The position numbers were made by a program, and so were the translations under genes. This document shows, piece after piece, positions 1-6,703 of a DNA stretch of 14,833 nucleotides (positions within the stretch are counted from its first letter, which is position 1; each line of letters opens with the position of its first letter). A model generated the notes under the pieces. It was not told where the DNA came from, did not search any database, and saw only the letters and a program-made list of their open reading frames with translations. The stretch comes from Lachnospiraceae bacterium (GTDB lineage Bacteria > Bacillota > Clostridia > Lachnospirales > Lachnospiraceae): positions 1 through 14,833 of the forward strand of contig JABZIV010000043.1 of the NCBI GenBank assembly GCA_015258095.1. The letters are read 5' to 3'.

Positions 1-57
1 GACCTCTACAAGGTATCCCTAATTTTTCCTTTGGTGGAAAATGAGGAGGTAAAATGA
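1..57 (+). CDS. Possible 3' end of an upstream gene (partial)
   Basis: Reading frame 1 is open from the left edge to a TGA at 55-57. That TGA shares an ATGA overlap with the ATG of the carboxypeptidase gene at 54, which is typical of genes in one operon. The 18 visible residues end in a charged NEEVK tail and show no recognisable domain. Frame 3 is also open for a similar distance (to a TGA at 42-44), so the assignment rests only on the neat ATGA overlap and is weak. Confidence 0.3.
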   Translation, partial: DLYKVSLIFPLVENEEVK

Positions 58-1649
58 TTTTGCATACCAAAGACGGCTTAAAAAGAAAAAGGGAGATTCG
101 CTTCTTCCGGCAGATTCTTGCTCTTCTCCTGATTCTTTCTTCCTGCCTGCTTTCCACCTTGAAAACATACGCGGAAGATTGGCCGAGTTTTAGCGAAAAT
201 ATCGAATCGGAAGGCGCCGTACTGATGGATGCCCACTCCGGCACTGTTCTTTATGCGAAAAATGAGCACGCCCACTATTATCCTGCATCCATCACGAAGG
301 TGCTGACCGCTATTGTTGTTTTGGAACACGTAGACAATCTGGAAAAGAAAGTCACCTTTTCAACCGCCGCAACAAAGGATAATCTGGAACAAAATTCCAC
401 TGTCATTGCCGCTACAGCCGGAGACAAACTGAGCGTCAGAGACTGCCTTTACAGTCTGCTCTTGCATTCCGCAAACGACTGTGCCAATGCACTCGCGGAG
501 TATGTCGCCGGTTCCAATGCCGCTTTCGCGGAAATGATGAATGAAAAGGCGAAAGCAATTGGCTGCACGGACTCTCATTTTACGAATCCTTCGGGTTTGA
601 ATGACCCCAACCATTACACGAGTGCGATGGATATGGCGAAAATCATGCAATATGCCATCCAAAACAAGAATTTCTTACAGATTGATGCCACACAGGTGTA
701 TACCCACGGACCGATCAGTAAGTATCCCGACCCGAATGCGAAGGAAAACACCATCTACGCCCACCATAAAATGATGCGCAAAGTATATAAAGAGTATTAT
801 CCGGGTGTTTTCGCCGGAAAAACCGGATATACCATGGTTGCCGGTAATACCTTACTTACAGCCTGTAAAAGAGGGGATACGACGCTGATTTGCGCTATTC
901 TGAACGGGCACAATTCCCAGTACAGAGATACCAAAAAGCTCTTTGACTTCGGCTTTTCTTCCTTTGTCTCTTATCCGGCAGAGAAGAATGACAGCCGCTT
1001 TGCTTCACTGGAAAACAACTGGAACGTAGACGGAATTCCGCTCTTAAAAAGCCTGCATTTTACAACCGGAAAGAATGACAGTGTCTGCCTGCCGAAAGGA
1101 ATCCCCTTTCAGGATATCCAGTCCAGCTTGCATTATGACCTAAGCGATGAACAGAAGAAAGAGGGAAAAATTGCACGGATTAGCTATCAATATGCTGACC
1201 GCACCGTCGGAACCGCCTATATTTACCTCGAAGACGAAGAGACCGGCACAAACGACAACTCCGCCCTGTCCAAAACTTCCCTAAAAAAGGAAGAGGCCAT
1301 TCCCAAGAAGATTTCCGTCGAACTGAAAAAAGAAGAGAAAAATACAGTGTCCGATGCCAATACCATACAGAAAAAACAGAATAATGCGCCGCTGATTTTC
1401 GATAAAAAAGCGGGAAAAATCATTCTTCAGAAGCCTATCCGCACTCTTCTGAAGATTCTCCTTGCGCTTACTCTGCTTACGTTCCTTCTTCTGCTTAGCA
1501 TTTATCTTTTCCAGAGAAGAGAGGAATTCTACCGTGCAAGAAGAAGAAAGCGTATGTTAAAGCATACCAGGGATTTAAGTAGAGAACAAAAAGCAAAAAG
1601 AGATCTTCTGATCGAGAAGAAGCGCCGGGAAAAAAAGCATCGCTATTAG
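54..1649 (+). CDS. Serine-type D-alanyl-D-alanine carboxypeptidase (peptidase S11, PBP5-like), membrane anchored
   Basis: This 531-residue low-molecular-weight penicillin-binding protein should remove the terminal D-Ala from peptidoglycan stem pentapeptides outside the membrane. All three active-site motifs are visible: SITK at 79-82 (nucleophile S79, K82), SAN at 139-141 and KTG at 256-258. A basic N-terminus is followed by a hydrophobic segment at about 19-35, with possible signal cleavage after TYA at 40. An LSSC at 28-31 loosely resembles a lipobox, so a lipoprotein cannot be excluded. Residues about 310-395 fit the PBP5 C-terminal beta domain. A charged Lys/Glu-rich linker follows, then a transmembrane helix at about 465-487 and a very basic cytoplasmic tail of about 44 residues. 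Family members often end in an amphipathic anchor, so a full C-terminal helix with a long tail is a variation. The start is supported by GAGGAGGT at 43-50. The gene ends in TAG. Homologues are called dacA or dacF. Confidence 0.95.
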   Translation: MILHTKDGLKRKREIRFFRQILALLLILSSCLLSTLKTYAEDWPSFSENIESEGAVLMDAHSGTVLYAKNEHAHYYPASITKVLTAIVVLEHVDNLEKKVTFSTAATKDNLEQNSTVIAATAGDKLSVRDCLYSLLLHSANDCANALAEYVAGSNAAFAEMMNEKAKAIGCTDSHFTNPSGLNDPNHYTSAMDMAKIMQYAIQNKNFLQIDATQVYTHGPISKYPDPNAKENTIYAHHKMMRKVYKEYYPGVFAGKTGYTMVAGNTLLTACKRGDTTLICAILNGHNSQYRDTKKLFDFGFSSFVSYPAEKNDSRFASLENNWNVDGIPLLKSLHFTTGKNDSVCLPKGIPFQDIQSSLHYDLSDEQKKEGKIARISYQYADRTVGTAYIYLEDEETGTNDNSALSKTSLKKEEAIPKKISVELKKEEKNTVSDANTIQKKQNNAPLIFDKKAGKIILQKPIRTLLKILLALTLLTFLLLLSIYLFQRREEFYRARRRKRMLKHTRDLSREQKAKRDLLIEKKRREKKHRY

Positions 1650-1663
1650 TTCCATCCTTTTTA

Positions 1664-1691
1664 TTGCTTCTATTCATCTGCCATTTATAAA
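1664..1691 (+). promoter_or_regulatory. Candidate sigma-A promoter for the HPr-like gene
   Basis: A TTGCTT at 1664-1669 lies 16 bp upstream of TATAAA at 1686-1691. The -10 box matches 5 of 6 consensus positions and the -35 box 3 of 6. It sits just after the carboxypeptidase stop, and transcription would start near 1698. Other AT-rich hexamers lie close by, so the exact promoter is uncertain. I see no convincing terminator between the carboxypeptidase gene and this site, so readthrough is also possible. Confidence 0.35.
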
Positions 1692-1740
1692 AGTTTTATA
1701 TAAACAGACTTGCTTATTCGGAGAGGAAGGAGTAGTATAA

Positions 1741-1773
1741 GTGTTCTCAAATTTTAATGATAAAGGAGGGTAA
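1741..1773 (+). CDS. Possible 10-codon leader ORF upstream of the HPr-like gene
   Basis: A GTG at 1741 is preceded by GGAAGGAG at 1725-1732, an 8-nt spacing that is good for initiation. It opens a frame reading MFSNFNDKGG and then TAA at 1771-1773. That stop directly abuts the ATG of the HPr-like gene at 1774, in the same frame. The last codons of the mini-ORF contain the ribosome binding site AAAGGAGGG of the next gene. It could be a translated leader that couples or tunes expression of the HPr-like gene. It could also be chance, because ten codons carry no statistical weight. Confidence 0.25.
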   Translation: MFSNFNDKGG

Positions 1774-2007
1774 ATGGAAACGATAAAAGTATTCATTCCG
1801 GATTCCGCCTCTGTAGAAGACTTCGTGGGAAGAACCAAAACCTTCCCTTTCGATTTAAACTTAGGAAGCGGAAAGAGTCTGGTCGATGCAAAATCCTTGC
1901 TCGGCGTACTCTATATGGCAGTTGGCCGTATTACCAGCCTGACTGCACCGAAAGAGAATCTTCCCCTGGTGGAAGAAAAGTTACAAGATTATCTCGTAGA
2001 GGTATAA
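1774..2007 (+). CDS. HPr-like (Crh-like) protein without the phosphotransfer histidine
   Basis: This 77-residue protein has the size and fold pattern of HPr, the phosphocarrier of the phosphotransferase sugar uptake system. The segment around residues 35-50, VDAKSLLGVLYMAVGR, lines up with the HPr region that carries the regulatory serine (Ser46 in Bacillus), here S41. The His15 signature (HARPA in true HPr) is missing: residues 10-18 read DSASVEDFV, and the protein contains no histidine at all. It therefore cannot pass phosphate from enzyme I through His15. By analogy with Bacillus Crh, it could be a regulatory paralogue phosphorylated on serine by HPr kinase and acting in carbon catabolite control; that is inference. 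A strong AAAGGAGGG at 1762-1770 supports the start. Its last 19 bases overlap, tail to tail, the end of the opposing glycosidase gene. Confidence 0.8.
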   Translation: METIKVFIPDSASVEDFVGRTKTFPFDLNLGSGKSLVDAKSLLGVLYMAVGRITSLTAPKENLPLVEEKLQDYLVEV

Positions 2008-4070
2008 ACGTCCTCTTCTAAAGCAACAAGGTATATCTTACCTGTCTTCGCTTTCAGATGACAGTCTAAGATTCCCTTGCTTGCAAATCTCTTCGTCTGT
2101 CCCGCGTTATATCCATTCTGATCCGTCCTTAAAACCCGACGAATTTCCTTATGATCTGTCACGCTCGCTCTCCATACGGGTATAGAAAGCGTGCATTCTT
2201 CCTCTCCCGTGTAAAGAACAATCAGCGCCACTTCTTTTTCCGCACCTCTTGCATAAATCACATAGTCTCTCCCTGCGTCCAGGAGCATAAGCGCCCCGTT
2301 CCGAAGGGACGGATGCGTCTTATGGTAGAGAACAAGATAACGATGGTAGTCCAAAAGTTCCATGTCCTCTTCTCCCCATGGGAAAGGGCGGCGACAATCC
2401 GGCTCTGTCCAGCCGTACACGCCGACTTCATCTCCATAGAAGAGCGTCGGTGCACCGGGCCAAGTAAAAAGCAGCATTGCCCCCAGTCGGAAAAGTGCAA
2501 AATCCACACCAAGCCCCGCTTCATCCTTATCTTCTTCGATACGCCCCACTCTTCTGTTTGTTCTCGTCAAAAAGCGGGAATGATCATGATTGGAAAGCTG
2601 ATTCATGCAGGCATCCAGTGCATTTTCCGGAAGATGCACCATATTGTAGCGCATGGTATCGAAGAACAACTTCCCGTCTCCGAACTTCTCCGGCATTGCA
2701 CGGTCAGAGTGCTTCTCCATCCCCGTAAGAAACCAGCTTACAGGCTCCATAAAAGCATCGTAGTTCATAATACTGTCCCACTCTGCTCCCTGTAACCATG
2801 CGGAAGGATTCCCATAATGCTCCGCGAGAATGACCGCCTCCGGATTCGCCTCTTTTACTGCCGCGCGAAACGCCTTCCAAAAAGTGTGATTAAAGTCTTC
2901 ACTGTGCCCAAGGTCTGCCGCAACATCCAGTCTCCATCCGTCACAGGAGTAGGGGGGACTGACCCACTTTCTGGCTACATTTAGGATTTCTTCTTTCAGA
3001 CGCGGCGCCTCTTCATAATTCAGCTTCGGCAAGGTATCGTTTCCCCACCACTTCTCATAGCTGTCGTTGTTTGGCCACGCATCCTTATCCTGTTTCAGAA
3101 ACTTAAAATAAGACCGATAGGGACTCTCCGCCTTCTCATACGCCCCATAAGGATAGGGTCCTTCCTCCCCGGTTTTGTAGAAGAAAGAAGCATTCATGTA
3201 GCGATGAAATGAGCCGCAGTGATTGAATACGCCGTCAATTATGACGCGCATTCCTCTCTCGTGACAGGCTGCGACAAAGTCCTGAAAAAGGCGGTCGCTT
3301 GCTTCGAGATTTTCCCGGTCTGTACTGCGCACGCTATATTTCTCCGCTTTTCGATTGTCCGTTTCCTTTTCGGAAAGCACAGTGCCGTCATCCCGCACAA
3401 CGCAGCCAAGATGCGGATCAATATGGTCATAATCCTGTGTATCATACTTATGATTGGAGGGAGAGACAAAGAGCGGATTAAAATACAGCACTTCTACGCC
3501 TAAAAATTCCAGATAGTCCAGCTTCTTCCAGACGCCCTTCAAATCACCGCCGTAAAAACGATGTACATCAAAAGGCTCCACCTTCGCCTCCCAATCCCGT
3601 ACCGCCTGTACCGGTCTACCCAGATAGATATACTCTCTATCCTCTACATTGTTCGTTCCGTCGGCATTATAAAACCGGTCCACAAAAATCTGGTACATGA
3701 CCGCCCCCTTGACCCAGGACGGAATAAAGAAATCCGGAAAAATAGAGAAAGCATACTCTGCGTGGAGCTCTTCCGTCACTCCCAGCCGATTATAATGCAG
3801 AATTTCTTCCCCCTTCACAATCTGAAAATAATAGTGTAATGGACAGTCCTCCAGACAGACTTTCGCCTCAAAATAGTCAAAATAGGAATCACTGCTGGAC
3901 AGACGCATCTGAATCGTTTCCTCTTTCTCCATAACAAAAAGCTTCACTGCATCGACGTCCTCTTTCAGGGTACGAAAACGCAGTGTGACCTCGGAAAAGG
4001 AACTGCTCTCTTCCGGTTCTCTATAAAAGCCTTTTCCTATGCTGAACAAGGCGTCTCTATGGATTCCCAT
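1989..4070 (-). CDS. Cytosolic GH13 alpha-glycosidase (neopullulanase/cyclomaltodextrinase type)
   Basis: This 693-residue enzyme should hydrolyse alpha-1,4 (and perhaps alpha-1,6) links in maltodextrins or cyclodextrins. It has no signal peptide, so it should act inside the cell on imported oligosaccharides. Residues about 1-110 resemble the CBM34-type N-terminal domain of the GH13_20 group. The catalytic barrel begins near YQIFVDRF (126-133). GH13 motifs in order are DGVFNH (279-284), the group signature LPKLN (347-351), GWRLD with nucleophile D382, LAEH with acid/base E417, and SNHD with D496. The last ~90 residues fit a C-terminal beta domain. The start has GAGGAG at 4081-4086, 10 nt upstream, overlapping the stop region of hpt. 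The 7-bp gap to hpt suggests co-transcription. No terminator is evident after the stop, which lies inside the opposing HPr-like gene. Exact substrate preference cannot be read from sequence. Confidence 0.92.
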   Translation of the reverse strand: MGIHRDALFSIGKGFYREPEESSSFSEVTLRFRTLKEDVDAVKLFVMEKEETIQMRLSSSDSYFDYFEAKVCLEDCPLHYYFQIVKGEEILHYNRLGVTEELHAEYAFSIFPDFFIPSWVKGAVMYQIFVDRFYNADGTNNVEDREYIYLGRPVQAVRDWEAKVEPFDVHRFYGGDLKGVWKKLDYLEFLGVEVLYFNPLFVSPSNHKYDTQDYDHIDPHLGCVVRDDGTVLSEKETDNRKAEKYSVRSTDRENLEASDRLFQDFVAACHERGMRVIIDGVFNHCGSFHRYMNASFFYKTGEEGPYPYGAYEKAESPYRSYFKFLKQDKDAWPNNDSYEKWWGNDTLPKLNYEEAPRLKEEILNVARKWVSPPYSCDGWRLDVAADLGHSEDFNHTFWKAFRAAVKEANPEAVILAEHYGNPSAWLQGAEWDSIMNYDAFMEPVSWFLTGMEKHSDRAMPEKFGDGKLFFDTMRYNMVHLPENALDACMNQLSNHDHSRFLTRTNRRVGRIEEDKDEAGLGVDFALFRLGAMLLFTWPGAPTLFYGDEVGVYGWTEPDCRRPFPWGEEDMELLDYHRYLVLYHKTHPSLRNGALMLLDAGRDYVIYARGAEKEVALIVLYTGEEECTLSIPVWRASVTDHKEIRRVLRTDQNGYNAGQTKRFASKGILDCHLKAKTGKIYLVALEEDVYTSTR

Positions 4071-4077
4071 CTTTCTT

Positions 4078-4611
4078 TTACTCCTCTACAAAATGTACAC
4101 CGCCAATATACGGAAGACCTCTATACCGTTCCTGGTAATCAATGCCGTATCCTACAATGAAAATATCCGGAATTTGGAATCCCACAAACTCTACATCGAC
4201 CTCACACTCTCTCCTGTCCGGTTTATCCAGAAGCGTACAGATGGAAAGGGAAGCAGGGTGCCGTTCTTTCAATAGTCTGGACAAATGACTGAGAGTTCTT
4301 CCCGTATCTACGATATCCTCCACCAAAAGCACATTCTTGCCTTCCAGAGGTTCATCCAAATCCTTCACAATCTTAACAACGCCCGAGCTCTCCGTACTGT
4401 TGCCGTAACTGCTCACCGCCATAAAATCCATCGTCAGATTCGGATTCTTTAGTCTCTTGGCAAGCTCGCACATGAACACGGCAGCGCCCTTTAGAATGCA
4501 GACTAAGTGGAGCGGTTGATTCTGATATACCGCATCGATTCTGGCCGCCAGTTCGATGATTTTCTTTTCAATTTCTTCTTCCGAATATAGCACTTCTATT
4601 TCTTCTCTCAT
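4078..4611 (-). CDS. hpt: Hypoxanthine phosphoribosyltransferase
   Basis: It converts hypoxanthine (and probably guanine) with PRPP to the nucleoside monophosphate in purine salvage, in the cytosol. From the ATG at 4611 it is 177 residues, the usual length for the family. The PRPP-binding loop VEDIVDTGRT is at residues 97-106. Earlier, LHLVCILKGAAVF is the family's typical pyrophosphate-binding region with the LKG turn. The C-terminal VGYGIDYQERYRGLPYIG is a hallmark of bacterial Hpt. I chose the ATG at 4611 because MREEIEVLYSEEEIE is how homologues begin and because GGAG lies 6 nt upstream. An in-frame ATG at 4653 would add 14 residues with a poorly spaced AAGGG. It lies between tilS and the glycosidase gene, as tilS-hpt pairs do in most Firmicutes. 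Confidence 0.95.
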   Translation of the reverse strand: MREEIEVLYSEEEIEKKIIELAARIDAVYQNQPLHLVCILKGAAVFMCELAKRLKNPNLTMDFMAVSSYGNSTESSGVVKIVKDLDEPLEGKNVLLVEDIVDTGRTLSHLSRLLKERHPASLSICTLLDKPDRRECEVDVEFVGFQIPDIFIVGYGIDYQERYRGLPYIGGVHFVEE

Positions 4612-4682
4612 ACTTTTCTCCACTTCTTTTCCGCATTTATCTTTGCCGTACATCTTCCCTTTTTATCGTAAAGCCTCTTTCC

Positions 4683-5681
4683 CTACCGCTTTTCAAATCG
4701 CAGGCTCTGTCCGCAGTTTCGCACGACACAAGTTCCCGGAAGCTCTACTCTCTTTCCCCTTCCGGAAAAAACAATCCGGTCTATGGAATAGAGATGCTCT
4801 CTTACGATGTCCTTCGTCTCTCCTTGAAGCGTTTGTACCGCTGCAAGGTATATCTCCCTTCGAAGCAGCGCTTCCTCTTTCTTTAATGCCCGAATAGAAA
4901 GTGACAGATAGTCCTCCCGAACTTCCATACCCTCATCCAGAAAGGTCTTTACCTTTTTATGAAAATATTCTGCAAGCTCGTCAAAATAATCCGCTTCCAG
5001 AGAGAGATGTTCCACCGCTTTTCCATTGACTTCCTCCAATAAAGGAAGCACTTTCCGCCGTATATAATTTCTTGTAAGCTGTATATCCGCATTACTGCTA
5101 TCCTGCATTCCCTCCAGGGACAGTTCCCGAAGCCTTTTCCGGATTTCTTCTTTTCGTATACAGAGTAGAGGGCGAATCTTCTCCCCTTCCATCGCTCTCA
5201 TCGCGGAAAGCCCGTGAATGCCGGCTCCCCGTAAGAGATGATGCAGGACGGTCTCCGCCTGGTCATCCTTATGCTGGGCAAGTGCGAGCTTCGTCGTTCT
5301 TCCCGTCTCTTTCTCCCAGCTGTCTCTTCTTTCGAGCAGTGCCTTGTATCGAAGAATCCTTCCCCCTTCTTCCAGGCCGATTCCCTGCCCCTTCGCATAC
5401 TGCGGGACATCCACACGGGAAAGCGAAAAAGGAATCTTCCATTCCTCCGCCTTCTCTTTCGCAAAAAGAAGGTCTCTTTCCGCTTCCTCTCCGCGAATAC
5501 CATGATGGATGTGCATCGCTTCCAGGGAAAAAGGAATATGTTTCTGCAATTCCTTCAAAAAGAACAAGAGATAAAGAGAATCTTCTCCTCCCGAGAAGGC
5601 GAGGAGCACCTGTTCCCCGGGCAGGATAAGCCGGTGTTTCCGGACATAAAAGAATACTGTACTGTCTGTTCCTCTTTGCAT
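4683..5681 (-). CDS. tilS: tRNA(Ile)-lysidine synthase, short form
   Basis: TilS uses ATP and lysine to convert C34 of the CAU-anticodon tRNA-Ile to lysidine, so that it reads AUA and is charged with isoleucine. The N-type ATP pyrophosphatase loop SGGEDS is at 30-35. HIHHGIRG follows at 57-64, and QHKDDQAETVLHHLLRGAG at 136-154 is the signature of the catalytic domain. At 332 residues the protein is shorter than Bacillus TilS (about 470). It ends right after the GKRVELPGTCVV segment of the middle domain, so the usual C-terminal TilS domain is missing. Short forms exist (Aquifex), so it is probably functional. A GGGG-containing weak ribosome site precedes the ATG at 5681. It ends in TAG, and hpt follows closely. 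The divIC gene lies 58 bp upstream, across a hairpin at 5703-5732. Confidence 0.93.
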   Translation of the reverse strand: MQRGTDSTVFFYVRKHRLILPGEQVLLAFSGGEDSLYLLFFLKELQKHIPFSLEAMHIHHGIRGEEAERDLLFAKEKAEEWKIPFSLSRVDVPQYAKGQGIGLEEGGRILRYKALLERRDSWEKETGRTTKLALAQHKDDQAETVLHHLLRGAGIHGLSAMRAMEGEKIRPLLCIRKEEIRKRLRELSLEGMQDSSNADIQLTRNYIRRKVLPLLEEVNGKAVEHLSLEADYFDELAEYFHKKVKTFLDEGMEVREDYLSLSIRALKKEEALLRREIYLAAVQTLQGETKDIVREHLYSIDRIVFSGRGKRVELPGTCVVRNCGQSLRFEKR

Positions 5682-5689
5682 AACACCCC

Positions 5690-5732
5690 TATGAACAAAG
5701 AAAAACGAAAGAAGAAGAATCCTCTTTCGTTT
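5690..5732 (-). terminator. Weak intrinsic terminator or attenuator between divIC and tilS
   Basis: A perfect 10-bp inverted repeat lies at 5703-5712 and 5723-5732 (AAACGAAAGA against its complement), with a 10-nt loop. Read on the minus strand, the stem is followed by a T-rich run, TTCTTTGTTC. That orientation suits a terminator or attenuator for transcripts leaving divIC. The stem contains only three G-C pairs, so termination is probably partial and tilS may still be reached by readthrough. On the plus strand the stem is not followed by T residues. Confidence 0.5.
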
Positions 5733-5739
5733 CCAAGTA

Positions 5740-6048
5740 CTAATTTTCCGGCTTTACAATGATTTCATTCGGCATCTGCAAGCCAAAAATTTCTCTAGCC
5801 TCTTCCATGACGTATTCCTTGGTTTTGCTATATACCCTTCGGTCATCCAGCTTCTTCTCTCTTTGCTTTTCTATACTTAATTCTTCTTCGAGACTTTCTT
5901 CCATGGCGAGGTAGTTTTTATTTTGTTTCTCTAAAGTATTTCCTCTGACAAAAATCACTATAGCAAGAAGAGCTACCACAAGCACTAAGCCCATAATGGC
6001 AACTCCATTTCCAAAGATTCTTCTTTTTCTTCGTCCTTGCTTTTTCAT
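5740..6048 (-). CDS. divIC: Septum formation initiator, DivIC/FtsB family
   Basis: This 102-residue bitopic protein belongs to the family that forms the FtsB/DivIC-FtsL-FtsQ/DivIB complex, which activates septal cell wall synthesis. It has a strongly basic cytoplasmic N-terminus (KKQGRRKRR), one transmembrane helix at about 14-34 and a charged coiled-coil stretch at about 36-70. The family tail EEAREIFGLQMPNEIIVKP follows at 82-100. Its ATG shares an ATGA overlap with the stop codon of rqcP, and only a very weak purine stretch lies upstream, so translation is probably coupled to rqcP. In spore formers yabP and yabQ usually sit between these two genes; here they are absent. It ends in TAG. Confidence 0.9.
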   Translation of the reverse strand: MKKQGRRKRRIFGNGVAIMGLVLVVALLAIVIFVRGNTLEKQNKNYLAMEESLEEELSIEKQREKKLDDRRVYSKTKEYVMEEAREIFGLQMPNEIIVKPEN

Positions 6049-6284
6049 ACGTACTCAAATAGCTCTTCCGCTTCGTCCTTTCGTATAGGCTCCTTTACAG
6101 AGAGCACTTTCGCCTCCACCTGTCTTTCACCGAAACTGATACTGATGACATCGCCAACTTTCACGTCATACGACGCCCTCTGCACTTTCCCGTTAACAGA
6201 TATTCGACCGGAATCGCAGGCTTCATTAGCTATCGTTCTTCTTTTTATAAGACGAGATACTTTTAAGTATTTATCCAAGCGCAT
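6045..6284 (-). CDS. rqcP: S4-domain RNA-binding protein RqcP (YabO/HslR family)
   Basis: At 79 residues this is close to Bacillus RqcP, which stabilises the peptidyl-tRNA on stalled 50S subunits while RqcH adds C-terminal alanine tails during ribosome quality control. The S4 fold is recognisable from MRLDKYLKVSRLIKRRTIAN (1-20), GRISVNGK (26-33) and KVGDVISISFG (42-52). The gene starts 4 nt after the HU stop codon, and the 16 nt upstream of its ATG contain no Shine-Dalgarno match. It is therefore probably translated by ribosomes finishing HU. It overlaps divIC by 4 nt (ATGA). Confidence 0.93.
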   Translation of the reverse strand: MRLDKYLKVSRLIKRRTIANEACDSGRISVNGKVQRASYDVKVGDVISISFGERQVEAKVLSVKEPIRKDEAEELFEYV

Positions 6285-6288
6285 GTGC

Positions 6289-6561
6289 TTAGTTTACGCG
6301 CTCCTTCAAAGCTTTTCCTGCCTTAAATCTCGGAGCCTTGGAAGCGGCAATCTTCATTGCTTCGCCGGTTCTCGGATTGTGTCCTTCTCTTGCTGCTCTC
6401 TCAGATACATCAAATGTTCCGAATCCGATAAGCTGAACCTTATCTCCCTTCTCCAGAGCCTTTGCAATGGTGTCAAATACTGCCTCTACTGCCAAACCGG
6501 CATCCTTCTTGGATAACTCAGCCTGCTTTGCAACAGCGGAAACCAACTCATTCTTGTTCAT
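6289..6561 (-). CDS. hup: DNA-binding protein HU
   Basis: This 90-residue histone-like protein binds and bends DNA as a homodimer. The sequence follows HU throughout: N-terminal dimerisation helices with MNKNELVSAVAKQAELSKKDA, the FGTFDV strand at 47-52, and the DNA-clamping arm GHNPRTGE at 60-67 with the intercalating proline P63. The arm has histidine at position 61 where arginine is common. The start has GGAGGA at 6568-6573, 6 nt upstream of the ATG. It is the first gene after a consensus promoter and the first member of the HU-rqcP-divIC translation unit. Confidence 0.96.
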   Translation of the reverse strand: MNKNELVSAVAKQAELSKKDAGLAVEAVFDTIAKALEKGDKVQLIGFGTFDVSERAAREGHNPRTGEAMKIAASKAPRFKAGKALKERVN

Positions 6562-6578
6562 CTTTCATCCTCCATGTT

Positions 6579-6594
6579 CGCCGCGGAAACGGCG
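6579..6594 (-). promoter_or_regulatory. GC-rich hairpin just upstream of the HU ribosome binding site
   Basis: CGCCG and CGGCG form a perfect 5-bp stem around a 6-nt loop. The hairpin ends 5 nt before the GGAGGA of HU, in a predicted leader of about 135 nt. Further small repeats lie upstream (CTGTG/CACAG at 6634-6652). It could affect ribosome access or mRNA stability, but no known RNA element is recognised. Confidence 0.3.
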
Positions 6595-6703
6595 TATTTT
6601 GATTATTGTGAGTACTGCTTTATACAGCATCCCCTGTGAAAAGAGAGCACAGCACAGCCAAGGTTCTGCCCATAAACAGAGAAAAACTCCCTTTTACGAC
6701 AGC

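Noticed and set aside
2151..2795. A 214-codon plus-strand ORF inside the glycosidase gene
   Set aside because: It lies antisense to strong GH13 motifs, its translation resembles no family, and its composition is what an antisense frame of this gene would give.
4612..4653. Upstream ATG of hpt at 4653
   Set aside because: It adds 14 residues not expected in the family, and its AAGGG sits too close to the ATG. The ATG at 4611 has a better-spaced GGAG.
6620..6673. A 17-codon ORF in the HU leader
   Set aside because: Its only Shine-Dalgarno match is about 13 nt from the ATG, too far for good initiation, and nothing else supports translation.
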